Below are positions 24,766 through 30,277 of a stretch of 30,277 nt of DNA, in pieces. Under the pieces are notes generated by a model, which was not told where the DNA came from, made no database searches, and worked only from the letters and a program-made list of their open reading frames with translations. Both the position numbers and the translations under genes were made by a program. The stretch covers positions 1-30,277 of the IMG/VR virus record IMGVR_UViG_3300046170_000178, one strand, 5' to 3'. Position 1 is the stretch's first letter. The number at the start of each line of letters is the position of its first letter. The DNA is from a virus.

Positions 24766-25027
24766 AAAAACAAAATGCAGTGAATGTAAGTCACGCTATG
24801 ACAAACGCGATATGCGTTATGAGCAAGGTGTTGTAGTCTGTTATGATTGCTATTACACGCCAATAAGAGCCGAACTAACACTGCTTGATGTCGAGCTTAT
24901 GCACAAGTCAGAACAAGAACTGTTAATGGCAGAAAGCAAAAAAGAATTAATTAACTTGTTAGTGATGATAACACTAACAGCAACATTACTAGCAACTGCA
25001 ATAGCGCTTGCTATATTAGCTATCTAG
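24752..25027 (+). CDS. Zinc-ribbon membrane protein
   Basis: The 91-residue product has C9-x2-C12 and C30-x2-C33 (CSEC, CYDC), forming a zinc ribbon, a charged helical middle, and one C-terminal membrane helix (about residues 68-91, NLLVMITLTATLLATAIALA). It starts 14 bases before the end of the Cro-like gene. No family is recognised. A tail-anchored zinc-ribbon protein expressed early could act at the inner membrane, for example to block superinfection, but the sequence does not prove this. Confidence 0.7.
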   Translation: MLNSKKTKCSECKSRYDKRDMRYEQGVVVCYDCYYTPIRAELTLLDVELMHKSEQELLMAESKKELINLLVMITLTATLLATAIALAILAI

Positions 25028-25038
25028 GGAATAAAAAA

Positions 25039-25629
25039 ATGAGTAAATCAGAGAGTACAAAAGAACTACATAAAGCATTATTAAAAGCAACACCAGAATT
25101 TCCCCCAATTACATTTAATGCGGCGGTTAAATATGGTAAGACTAATTTTCAGTATGCAAATATAACAAGTATATTAGATGCAGTACAGCCAGTCTTAACT
25201 AAATATGGCCTAACTTTATGGCACAGCATGGACAGTATAGAAGATGGTATTGTCAAATTTAGTTCAATACTAACACACGCGGAGAGTGACCAATTTATAA
25301 AGTCATATATATTTATGCGGCCAGTTTCAATGTCGCCAAACGATATGGGTGCTGTTCAGACGTACGCAAGAAGATACTGCACAGTTGCATTACTAGCACT
25401 TAGAACTGTTGACAATGACTATAGTGAGATAGCGGCACGAGGTACAGATCAAGAACTGTTAGAACATTACAGCAAGCTTTTTAGCAGTGCAAAAGATGTT
25501 AACGAGCTAAATGGTTATGCAATGGAGCTAGCTAAGTTAAAGTTACCAAGCGGTAAGACTAAGACAGAGCTAAACAATTATTACAGTCAGATTAAAACTA
25601 AATTAGGGGCAAAAACAAATGTTAATTAA
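25039..25629 (+). CDS. erf: ERF-family single-strand annealing protein
   Basis: The 196-residue product belongs to the ERF annealases that pair complementary single strands in phage recombination. The N-terminal block ITSILDAVQPVLTKYGLTLW and the diagnostic GAVQTYARRYCTVALLALRT followed by DNDY are present. It stands directly before the exonuclease gene, whose ATG overlaps its end by 11 bases, forming a Red-like pair. The annealase and the exonuclease would together drive double-strand-break repair and concatemer formation. Start at ATG 25039 after a weak GGGA site. Confidence 0.85.
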   Translation: MSKSESTKELHKALLKATPEFPPITFNAAVKYGKTNFQYANITSILDAVQPVLTKYGLTLWHSMDSIEDGIVKFSSILTHAESDQFIKSYIFMRPVSMSPNDMGAVQTYARRYCTVALLALRTVDNDYSEIAARGTDQELLEHYSKLFSSAKDVNELNGYAMELAKLKLPSGKTKTELNNYYSQIKTKLGAKTNVN

Positions 25630-26257
25630 TGCAGTAGAACAAGGTTCACCTGAATGGTTTGCACTTAAGGCGGGTAAAATCAGTGCTAGTAGAGTAGGTA
25701 ATCTATTTTTAGGTAAGTCAACAGCAACTAGAAACAATCTTATTGCCAGTTTGGTTAGAGAAAGACTTACAAAAACATATTCACAAAATACTTACACAAG
25801 CAAGGCCATGGAACATGGTAGTGAGACTGAGGAGGAAGCCAGACAATACTACAGCATGGTAAACGACGTTCATGTCCAGACTTGTGGGATAGTTACGCAT
25901 GAAAAATATCCGTTCATAACAGTGTCACCAGATGGCTTGGTAATGCAAGATAACAAAATTAGCTATCTGCTAGAGATAAAATGCCCTTTTGCAGATGCTA
26001 TGCACTTAAAATACTACACAACTGGACATCATGCCAAGCAATACAAGTATCAACTTGGCTTACAGATGATGGTATGTGACTTAGATAGAGTTGACATTGT
26101 GAGTTACGACAACAGATGGCCAACAGATATGGTCATGGCAACAGTTACAGTAGAAAGAGATCAGGTGTTGGAAAAAGCAATACTAGATAAAATATTGGAA
26201 GCTAACGATGAAGTTAATTCAATTATCAAATCACTAAACATAGGAGATAAAAAGTGA
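25619..26257 (+). CDS. YqaJ-type (lambda Exo-like) recombination exonuclease
   Basis: The 212-residue product resects 5' strands to make tails for the ERF protein. It has QGSPEWFALKAGKISASR (residues 8-25), an MEHGSETEEEAR helix, Asp105 in SPDGLV, the E119-x-K121 pair in LEIKCP, and Gln145 in YQLGLQMMV. These are all the catalytic positions of the YqaJ/lambda Exo nuclease family. Length is normal. Translation is coupled on both sides (overlap with the ERF end, and its TGA overlaps the SSB start region). Confidence 0.88.
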   Translation: MLINAVEQGSPEWFALKAGKISASRVGNLFLGKSTATRNNLIASLVRERLTKTYSQNTYTSKAMEHGSETEEEARQYYSMVNDVHVQTCGIVTHEKYPFITVSPDGLVMQDNKISYLLEIKCPFADAMHLKYYTTGHHAKQYKYQLGLQMMVCDLDRVDIVSYDNRWPTDMVMATVTVERDQVLEKAILDKILEANDEVNSIIKSLNIGDKK

Positions 26258-26673
26258 TAAACAAAGTAATACTAATAGGCAACATTGGAACGGATTTAGA
26301 TACCCGTACATTTTCGAACAACAATAAGGTTATGTCATTTAGCCTTGCTACGAGCGAGAAGTGGAAAGGTAAAGACGGTCAACAACAAGAGCGTACGCAA
26401 TGGCACAAGATATCTATTTTTAATGAGAACCTAATTAATGTGTTAGATAGCTATGCAGGTAAAGGTACTAAGATTTACCTAGAAGGAAAGCTACAGACAC
26501 GTAAATACCAAGACAGTAGTGGTTCAGACCGCTATGTAACTGAGGTAGTGCTAGAGCGTTATAATGGCGTTATACAATTACTATCAAAAAGTAGTAGTGA
26601 TGGTCAGCCTAAAATGAGTCCAAATCGTAAAGTTGTAGATGAATATCCGCTTGATGATGAGATACCATTCTAG
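26254..26673 (+). CDS. ssb: Single-stranded DNA-binding protein
   Basis: The 139-residue OB-fold protein begins MINKVILIGNIGTDLDTRTF and contains TQWHKISIFNENLINVL and the GTKIYLEGKLQTRKYQD block, all normal for bacterial-type SSB. It ends in the acidic tip PLDDEIPF, which recruits host and phage repair proteins. It coats single strands made by the exonuclease and during replication. ATG 26254 overlaps the exonuclease stop. Confidence 0.92.
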   Translation: MINKVILIGNIGTDLDTRTFSNNNKVMSFSLATSEKWKGKDGQQQERTQWHKISIFNENLINVLDSYAGKGTKIYLEGKLQTRKYQDSSGSDRYVTEVVLERYNGVIQLLSKSSSDGQPKMSPNRKVVDEYPLDDEIPF

Positions 26674-26675
26674 TC

Positions 26676-27092
26676 ATGGGAAAATATACGTTACAAATTA
26701 CTAATGAGGTTGAGCGCGGTAAAGCACTTGACCTTGTTAAGCGTAGTCCAATTAACACTTATATAAGCTTTCAGCGTGATAAACGTACTACAGATCAGAA
26801 TAAACTAATGTGGGCTTTGTTAACTATCATAAGTAATCAAATTAAGTTTGATGGCAACACTTGGGGTATGCACAAAGTCGGTGGCAGATATAAGCCAGAT
26901 GATTGGAAGCAATTATTTGCGGCAAGTCTATTTAAAACACAGTTTATGCCAGATTTAGATGGCGGTATGTTGCCACTAAACCCAAGCACCAGTAGTATGA
27001 CTAAGGAGCAACATAGTCAGTTATGTGAGCTTATAATTGCGCAAGCGGCCAAATGGGGTATCGAGATAAAGGACATAGAGCCTGATGCTTGA
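26676..27092 (+). CDS. ninB: NinB recombination mediator
   Basis: The 138-residue product resembles lambda NinB/Orf, which helps load recombination proteins on SSB-coated DNA. Visible blocks are YISFQRDKRTTDQNKLMWAL and RYKPDDWKQLFAASLFKTQF, both typical of NinB. The order SSB, NinB, RusA fits a recombination mediator. It starts three bases after the SSB stop and overlaps the next gene by eight bases. Confidence 0.8.
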   Translation: MGKYTLQITNEVERGKALDLVKRSPINTYISFQRDKRTTDQNKLMWALLTIISNQIKFDGNTWGMHKVGGRYKPDDWKQLFAASLFKTQFMPDLDGGMLPLNPSTSSMTKEQHSQLCELIIAQAAKWGIEIKDIEPDA

Positions 27093-27438
27093 TTTAATCT
27101 TACCATTCCCGATATCGGTCAATTCTATGTATTCTAATCATGGACGTAGGCGTATTAAATCCAAACGGTACAGGACATGGCGAGAAAAGGCTATAGAAGC
27201 TTTGCAGGGACAATATAATGGTGAGTTGTTAGATTATGACATAAAACTAGAAATAGCTCTCTCAGCGCCTTGTAAACGTCGTAGAGACTTAGATAACCAC
27301 GCCAAAGGTATACAAGATGCACTTACAGGAGCCGTAATTGTAGATGATAGTCAAATAAAGCACTTAGAGATGTACTGGATAGACAAAAGAAAGGGAGGCT
27401 TGGCAAAAATATATATTGACAAATTTATAGAAATTTAA
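27085..27438 (+). CDS. rusA: RusA-type Holliday junction resolvase
   Basis: The 117-residue product cuts four-way junctions so that branched DNA can be packaged. The N-terminal ILPFPISVNSMYSNHGRRR and the catalytic block R67-D68-x-D70-N71 with the later VDD at residues 86-88 (Asp87, Asp88) agree with the RusA active site. Length matches the family. It completes the recombination module that begins with ERF. Confidence 0.88.
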   Translation: MLDLILPFPISVNSMYSNHGRRRIKSKRYRTWREKAIEALQGQYNGELLDYDIKLEIALSAPCKRRRDLDNHAKGIQDALTGAVIVDDSQIKHLEMYWIDKRKGGLAKIYIDKFIEI

Positions 27439-27462
27439 TTAGTAATAAACAGGGATAAAATT

Positions 27463-28230
27463 ATGACTACACTGCCGTATTTTTGCTATTTTCCAAAAGA
27501 CATGGGATATAAGATAGCACACTTAACATTAGCCGAAGATGGAGCTTACCACAGGCTACTCAGACTATGTTGGACAACAACAGGTTGCACCATACCAAAT
27601 GACATTACTTGGATTGCACGTAAATGCTTATGCAGATCGCAAGATGATATAGACGTTTTACAATTAGTTTTAGACGAGTTTTTTCACATAAAAAAAGATA
27701 GATATTATAACAAAAGATTGTCGGAAGAATATGACAAGTCAAATGCAAAGCATAAAGCACGTGTTGATGCAGGAAAAAGGGGTGGTCACGCTAAGTCACT
27801 GAAAAGTAACAATAAAAGTTCTAGCAAAGCTTTAGCAAAAACAAAGCAAAGCTCTAGCAACCATAACCATAACCATAACCATAACCATAACCAGATTATT
27901 AATAATAATTTTATACCAAAGGAGCTAAACAAAAATACTAAAACTTACAAGCTAATCGAAAAGCATATGACAGGTGATGAATTAGAATTACAACTTGAGA
28001 AGTTCATTGCCTATCATACCGATAAGCAAACAAAATCAACAGACTTCAACAGACAGTGGAGAGCATGGTTACAAAACAACGTGCAATGGAAGTTAGAAAA
28101 AACAGGAGATAAGAGTGTCAAGCAATATAATACAACTACAAAACTCAAAGAAATTGGTGACAGCCGCCGTCAAAGACGGGGAGAGTTACTTAACGAGTTG
28201 CAAGCTCAAGGGTTGGCCAAGAGCATTTGA
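27463..28230 (+). CDS. DUF1376 replication protein (lambda O-like role)
   Basis: The 255-residue product starts with a DUF1376 domain (residues 1-95: AHLTLAEDGAYHRLLRLCW, then CTIPNDITWIA), followed by a Lys/Ser-rich linker, an (Asn-His)5 run, and a C-terminal domain with TDFNRQWRAWLQNNVQW. DUF1376 proteins occur in phage replication modules, where they resemble initiators. The linker DNA carries the repeat described at 27859-27892, so the gene may hold its own origin as lambda O does. AGGGA lies upstream of ATG 27463. The 3' end overlaps the next gene by 116 bases. Confidence 0.75.
   Translation: MTTLPYFCYFPKDMGYKIAHLTLAEDGAYHRLLRLCWTTTGCTIPNDITWIARKCLCRSQDDIDVLQLVLDEFFHIKKDRYYNKRLSEEYDKSNAKHKARVDAGKRGGHAKSLKSNNKSSSKALAKTKQSSSNHNHNHNHNHNQIINNNFIPKELNKNTKTYKLIEKHMTGDELELQLEKFIAYHTDKQTKSTDFNRQWRAWLQNNVQWKLEKTGDKSVKQYNTTTKLKEIGDSRRQRRGELLNELQAQGLAKSI
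27859..27892 (+). repeat. (AACCAT)5 hexamer array inside replication gene
   Basis: Five full AACCAT units (27859-27888) plus AACC are in tandem, followed at 27893-27915 by an AT-rich tract (ATTATTAATAATAATTTTAT). Units are in frame and encode Asn-His pairs, so unit loss or gain keeps the frame. Iterons next to an AT-rich stretch inside an initiator gene is the arrangement of a lambda-type origin. Confidence 0.8.
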
Positions 28231-28606
28231 TTGCGCACAAGACAAAGAATTAGCAACGCAACAAAAGCAGAACATCATACAGGTAAGAGAATACTATCTT
28301 AGTAAACTACAGCCTAGTGACCCAACTTACATTTTGGGAAAGATAGAAATATTAGAAAGCCGATACTTTGAGAAAGAGACAGACCAGACAGTACAGACGC
28401 AACTAGACCGCGAATGGATAGAGGATTTATCAGAATACCCACCTGATCTGATTGAATTAGCGTGTAATAACTGGCGTAGAAGCAGTAAGAACTATGCGCC
28501 AAGGTCAGCAGGTGTACTTATGGAAAGTGTAAAGCAAGAGTATGTAAGACGGGTTGTAACTTATCGCAAAGCCGTATCAGTTTTGGAGATCATAAATGCT
28601 GATTAA
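28115..28606 (+). CDS. Conserved phage protein after the replication gene (lambda P-like position)
   Basis: The 163-residue product starts with GTG 28115, supported by GGAGATAAGA just upstream. A later start would reduce the 116-base overlap, but I see no better site. The middle (RVREYYLSKLQPSDP-like, then ILESRYFEKET) and the block WIEDLSEYPPDLIELACNNWR resemble a helical protein I have seen behind phage replication genes in alphaproteobacterial phages. The position suggests a helicase-loading or initiation partner, but no loader ATPase motif is visible. Function is not established. Confidence 0.65.
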   Translation: MSSNIIQLQNSKKLVTAAVKDGESYLTSCKLKGWPRAFDCAQDKELATQQKQNIIQVREYYLSKLQPSDPTYILGKIEILESRYFEKETDQTVQTQLDREWIEDLSEYPPDLIELACNNWRRSSKNYAPRSAGVLMESVKQEYVRRVVTYRKAVSVLEIINAD

Positions 28607-28811
28607 TAAAATATATGCAGAGATAAATCGTTGCCCGTGGTGGACAATAAGCCAAGTAGCCTTTGCATTGAATACAACACCTAACTCAATAACTGGTACT
28701 TGTAGTAGTGCAGGTACTACCTTTAATAAGATCAAAAAGCACGAAATAATGCGACTAAAAGAGTATGAAATTAACTCTAAAGCCCTTAGAAACATAAAAA
28801 TGCGAAATTAA
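28596..28811 (+). CDS. Small putative HTH protein
   Basis: The 71-residue basic product has TISQVAFALNTTPNSITGTC, which could be a helix-turn-helix, followed by a Lys-rich tail. ATG 28596 has a ribosome binding site (GGAG at 28584-28587) and overlaps the previous stop by 11 bases, so it belongs to the same transcript. No family is recognised with confidence. An internal inverted repeat (GTAGTA...TACTAC near 28702-28720) is within the coding part. Confidence 0.6.
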   Translation: MLINKIYAEINRCPWWTISQVAFALNTTPNSITGTCSSAGTTFNKIKKHEIMRLKEYEINSKALRNIKMRN

Positions 28812-28884
28812 GTGTTGCATTATGTTAAATATACATTTAAGGAAATAATATACAGGCAATCAAGCCGCTCGCAGGAGGAAAAAC

Positions 28885-29106
28885 ATGAGTAATAAGACAA
28901 TAATAAAATACAAAGGCCAAGAAGTTTGGTGTTATGGCGTACTTACTCCCGAAGATAATATACACGTATGTTATGACGACGACGAGGGTATAATGGATAA
29001 TTGGTGCTATGAAACCAAAGATTATTTTAATGGTTGGGCTGAAGTTGTACATAGTCTTATAGATTGTGGTAAGTTTGGTGAAGTACAGCAATTAGAGCCT
29101 TGTTAA
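28885..29106 (+). CDS. Small acidic orphan protein
   Basis: I do not recognise this 73-residue protein. It has about 14 acidic and 5 basic residues (net near -9), several Trp and Tyr, and four Cys. The strong ribosome binding site AGGAGG before ATG 28885 points to high expression. A gap of 73 bases precedes it, with a sequence similar to the early control region. It is followed by a small HTH gene. Small acidic proteins in such a spot often inhibit host enzymes or act as DNA mimics; here this is only a guess. Confidence 0.65.
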   Translation: MSNKTIIKYKGQEVWCYGVLTPEDNIHVCYDDDEGIMDNWCYETKDYFNGWAEVVHSLIDCGKFGEVQQLEPC

Positions 29107-29197
29107 GATGAATAAACTACACAACATAAATTACAAAAAATATATTACATGGACAATAGTTACTGTTTTGTTATACAAGTGCATATAGGAGATTAGC

Positions 29198-29422
29198 ATG
29201 GACAATCACGAATATAAAAAGAAACTACAAGATTTAGGGTTTAACTTTGCGTCATACGCTAGATTTTGTGGTGTAAACAGATCAACAGTCATGAGACACT
29301 GCACTGGCGCAATAGAGCCTATCCCATACATCTACATTAGAGTATTAGAGTGGATTGAGGAAGGTAAGCTTGAAAAGCCAAAGGCAAAAAACATTGTAGA
29401 GACAAAAAAAACCAGTCAGTAA
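29198..29422 (+). CDS. Small HTH regulator
   Basis: The 74-residue product has a Cro/CI-type helix-turn-helix: FNFASYARFCGVNRSTVMRH followed by IEPIPYIYIRVLEWIEEGK. ATG 29198 follows AGGAG. The frame ends TKKTSQ after an A8 run at 29404-29411. If that run is one base shorter, the protein would end KKPVSKAKTKKK at 29444, right before the next ATG, which looks more natural. A promoter-like pair (TGGACA 29150-29155, TATACA 29172-29177) lies upstream, so it may be regulated separately. Confidence 0.7.
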   Translation: MDNHEYKKKLQDLGFNFASYARFCGVNRSTVMRHCTGAIEPIPYIYIRVLEWIEEGKLEKPKAKNIVETKKTSQ

Positions 29423-29445
29423 GGCTAAGACTAAAAAGAAGTAAA

Positions 29446-29739
29446 ATGCACGATTACGTAAAGCGTTATATATCTTATATTGAAATAAGTAATGGTGACG
29501 CTTGCGTAGTCTTAGATGATGGCTCAGTGTTAGGTGGTGTATTTTCAGTTAGTGCGGCCACCACAGCAGGATCTACAAGCTATGCAGTCATAAACGCATA
29601 TATAGTCAATGAACAGACAAACTTGTTAGATGATCTTATAAAAAAAACACAAAGACAATGGCAAAAAGTAGGATTTGGACAGAAGAAAAGCAAGAAATTG
29701 CAATACGATTGTGGAAAACAGATTTATCTACACACATAA
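29446..29739 (+). CDS. Unknown small protein, probable altered 3' end
   Basis: The 97-residue frame from ATG 29446 is not recognised. Residues 1-65 are a plausible small beta-rich domain (ACVVLDDGSVLGGVFSVSAA). After the second A8 run (29640-29647) the frame runs another 30 residues through the start of the next gene. With one A less it would end LIKKHKDNGKK at 29671, overlapping the next gene by only 14 bases. The listed end is therefore uncertain. Confidence 0.5.
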   Translation: MHDYVKRYISYIEISNGDACVVLDDGSVLGGVFSVSAATTAGSTSYAVINAYIVNEQTNLLDDLIKKTQRQWQKVGFGQKKSKKLQYDCGKQIYLHT

Positions 29740-30266
29740 TAGCTGAAAGGCTTAATGTTACATACGCTAGTTTACAGCTATATGCACACAGAAACAGACA
29801 TAAACTGCCAAAGAGAGGTGCGCCAAAGGTCGACAAGCCAAAAGTAGCCGTGAGGGTAGCCCGTAACGTATATAAACGATATACAGATACTAGCGAGATA
29901 GCTAAAGCCAGTAAATTGTGGCAATTACAAAAAAGCATATATGAAATACACACGACGCTGAAAATGTCGGGTAAAACCTTTATTAAAATGCGCCGCTATG
30001 CACCTAATCGCTTTCCGAAAAGAGATAGTAATAAAAACATACAAACCTATAAGCCAAAAAATGCTAATACTAAAGCAAAAATAGCTAAAGTAGGTGAGGG
30101 CTTTTATCTAAAGCACGCTATGAGCAATCAGTGGTTACATTGTTCAGGGAAAGCATTGACACTACAAAAAGCATATAGATATCGTGCGACTTGGTTGCAG
30201 TGCATTAAAATGTTAGAAACTACAAGTTATGATCTAGTTATAATACCCGAAAATAAACATATGTAG
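29658..30266 (+). CDS. GcrA-like regulator with two tandem HTH units
   Basis: The 202-residue basic product begins with a GcrA-type DNA-binding helix-turn-helix (RIWTEEKQEIAIRLWKTDLS, then HIIAERLNVTY). GcrA is the CcrM-dependent cell cycle regulator of alphaproteobacteria. Residues 17-53 and 86-122 align over 37 positions with no gap and share L, W, S, I, L and PKR, so the unit is probably duplicated. The rest (residues 145-202) is unrecognised. It has ATG 29658 with only a weak ribosome site and ends at a TAG, with TAG and TAA in the next two codons. Confidence 0.7.
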   Translation: MAKSRIWTEEKQEIAIRLWKTDLSTHIIAERLNVTYASLQLYAHRNRHKLPKRGAPKVDKPKVAVRVARNVYKRYTDTSEIAKASKLWQLQKSIYEIHTTLKMSGKTFIKMRRYAPNRFPKRDSNKNIQTYKPKNANTKAKIAKVGEGFYLKHAMSNQWLHCSGKALTLQKAYRYRATWLQCIKMLETTSYDLVIIPENKHM

Positions 30267-30277
30267 TAGTAAGGGTA
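30260..30277 (+). repeat. Third copy of the 19-bp repeat, cut by the window edge
   Basis: TATGTAGTAGTAAGGGTA matches 17 of 18 bases of the repeat at 20813-20850 and runs into the right edge. It overlaps the end of the GcrA-like gene, giving TAG TAG TAA in its frame. Confidence 0.65.

Noticed and set aside
27859-27892. CRISPR-like or telomere-like array
   Set aside because: The hexamers have no spacers and are in frame within a coding gene, so a CRISPR array is excluded.
1-30277. Integrase, lysogeny repressor, tRNA, or DNA polymerase genes
   Set aside because: I looked for typical patterns (tyrosine or serine recombinase motifs, CI with S24 peptidase, cloverleaf arms, polymerase motifs) in all plausible genes and saw none.

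Overview
The window is one arm-to-arm stretch of a tailed double-stranded DNA phage with a non-contractile (siphovirus-type) tail. It carries a lambda/HK97-style order: terminase, portal, MuF, scaffold, coat, head-tail connectors, tail tube, tail chaperones with a -1 frameshift, tape measure, gpM/gpL/gpK/gpJ-like tip proteins, fibre, lysis. The host is probably an alphaproteobacterium. The last gene starts with a GcrA-like helix-turn-helix, the holin belongs to the three-helix type known from gene transfer agents, and the fibre repeats resemble those of marine phages. Most of the DNA is AT-rich. No integrase, CI-type repressor, tRNA, transposon or CRISPR array is seen, so nothing shows a temperate life style.

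Bases 1-9896 hold the packaging and head-neck-tail-tube genes, all on the plus strand and tightly coupled (many ATGA/TAATG overlaps). The small terminase is cut by the window start. The large terminase has its Walker A motif upstream of any usual in-frame start codon, so its 5' end is either misassembled or expressed unusually. A good sigma70-like promoter lies before the scaffold and coat genes, and a hairpin terminator follows the coat gene. The tail chaperone gene carries a textbook A AAT TTT slippery heptamer that gives a 245-residue fusion and explains the apparently empty stretch 9565-9871.

Bases 9872-20806 hold the tape measure, a tail protein made of two tandem copies of one 110-residue domain, a DUF1833 protein, an NlpC/P60-like hydrolase, a 1207-residue central tip protein with two inserted beta-sandwich-like domains, and an 1111-residue fibre ending in a self-cleaving S74 chaperone that contains six 15-residue repeats. 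Bases 20813-22332 hold a 19-bp tandem repeat and the lysis cassette (orphan ORF, membrane protein, 3TM holin, M15 endolysin). A metallophosphoesterase gene follows (22402-23583).

A short leftward operon (24391-23540: unknown, HNH protein, unknown) converges on the phosphoesterase gene and diverges from a rightward early operon headed by a Cro-like gene. The control region 24392-24549 has promoters on both strands and a palindrome. The early operon (24550-28811) encodes a zinc-ribbon membrane protein, a full recombination set (ERF annealase, YqaJ exonuclease, SSB, NinB, RusA) and a DUF1376 replication protein whose gene contains (AACCAT)5 next to an AT-rich tract, a candidate lambda-type origin. 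No polymerase or helicase gene is seen, so replication probably uses the host replisome. The right end (28885-30266) carries small accessory genes: an acidic orphan, a small HTH protein, and a protein with two tandem GcrA-like HTH units.

The strongest hunt items are the terminase start problem, the frameshift site, the in-gene origin candidate, the double GcrA-like regulator, the two A8 runs that break small genes in the same way, and the repressor-less divergent switch.
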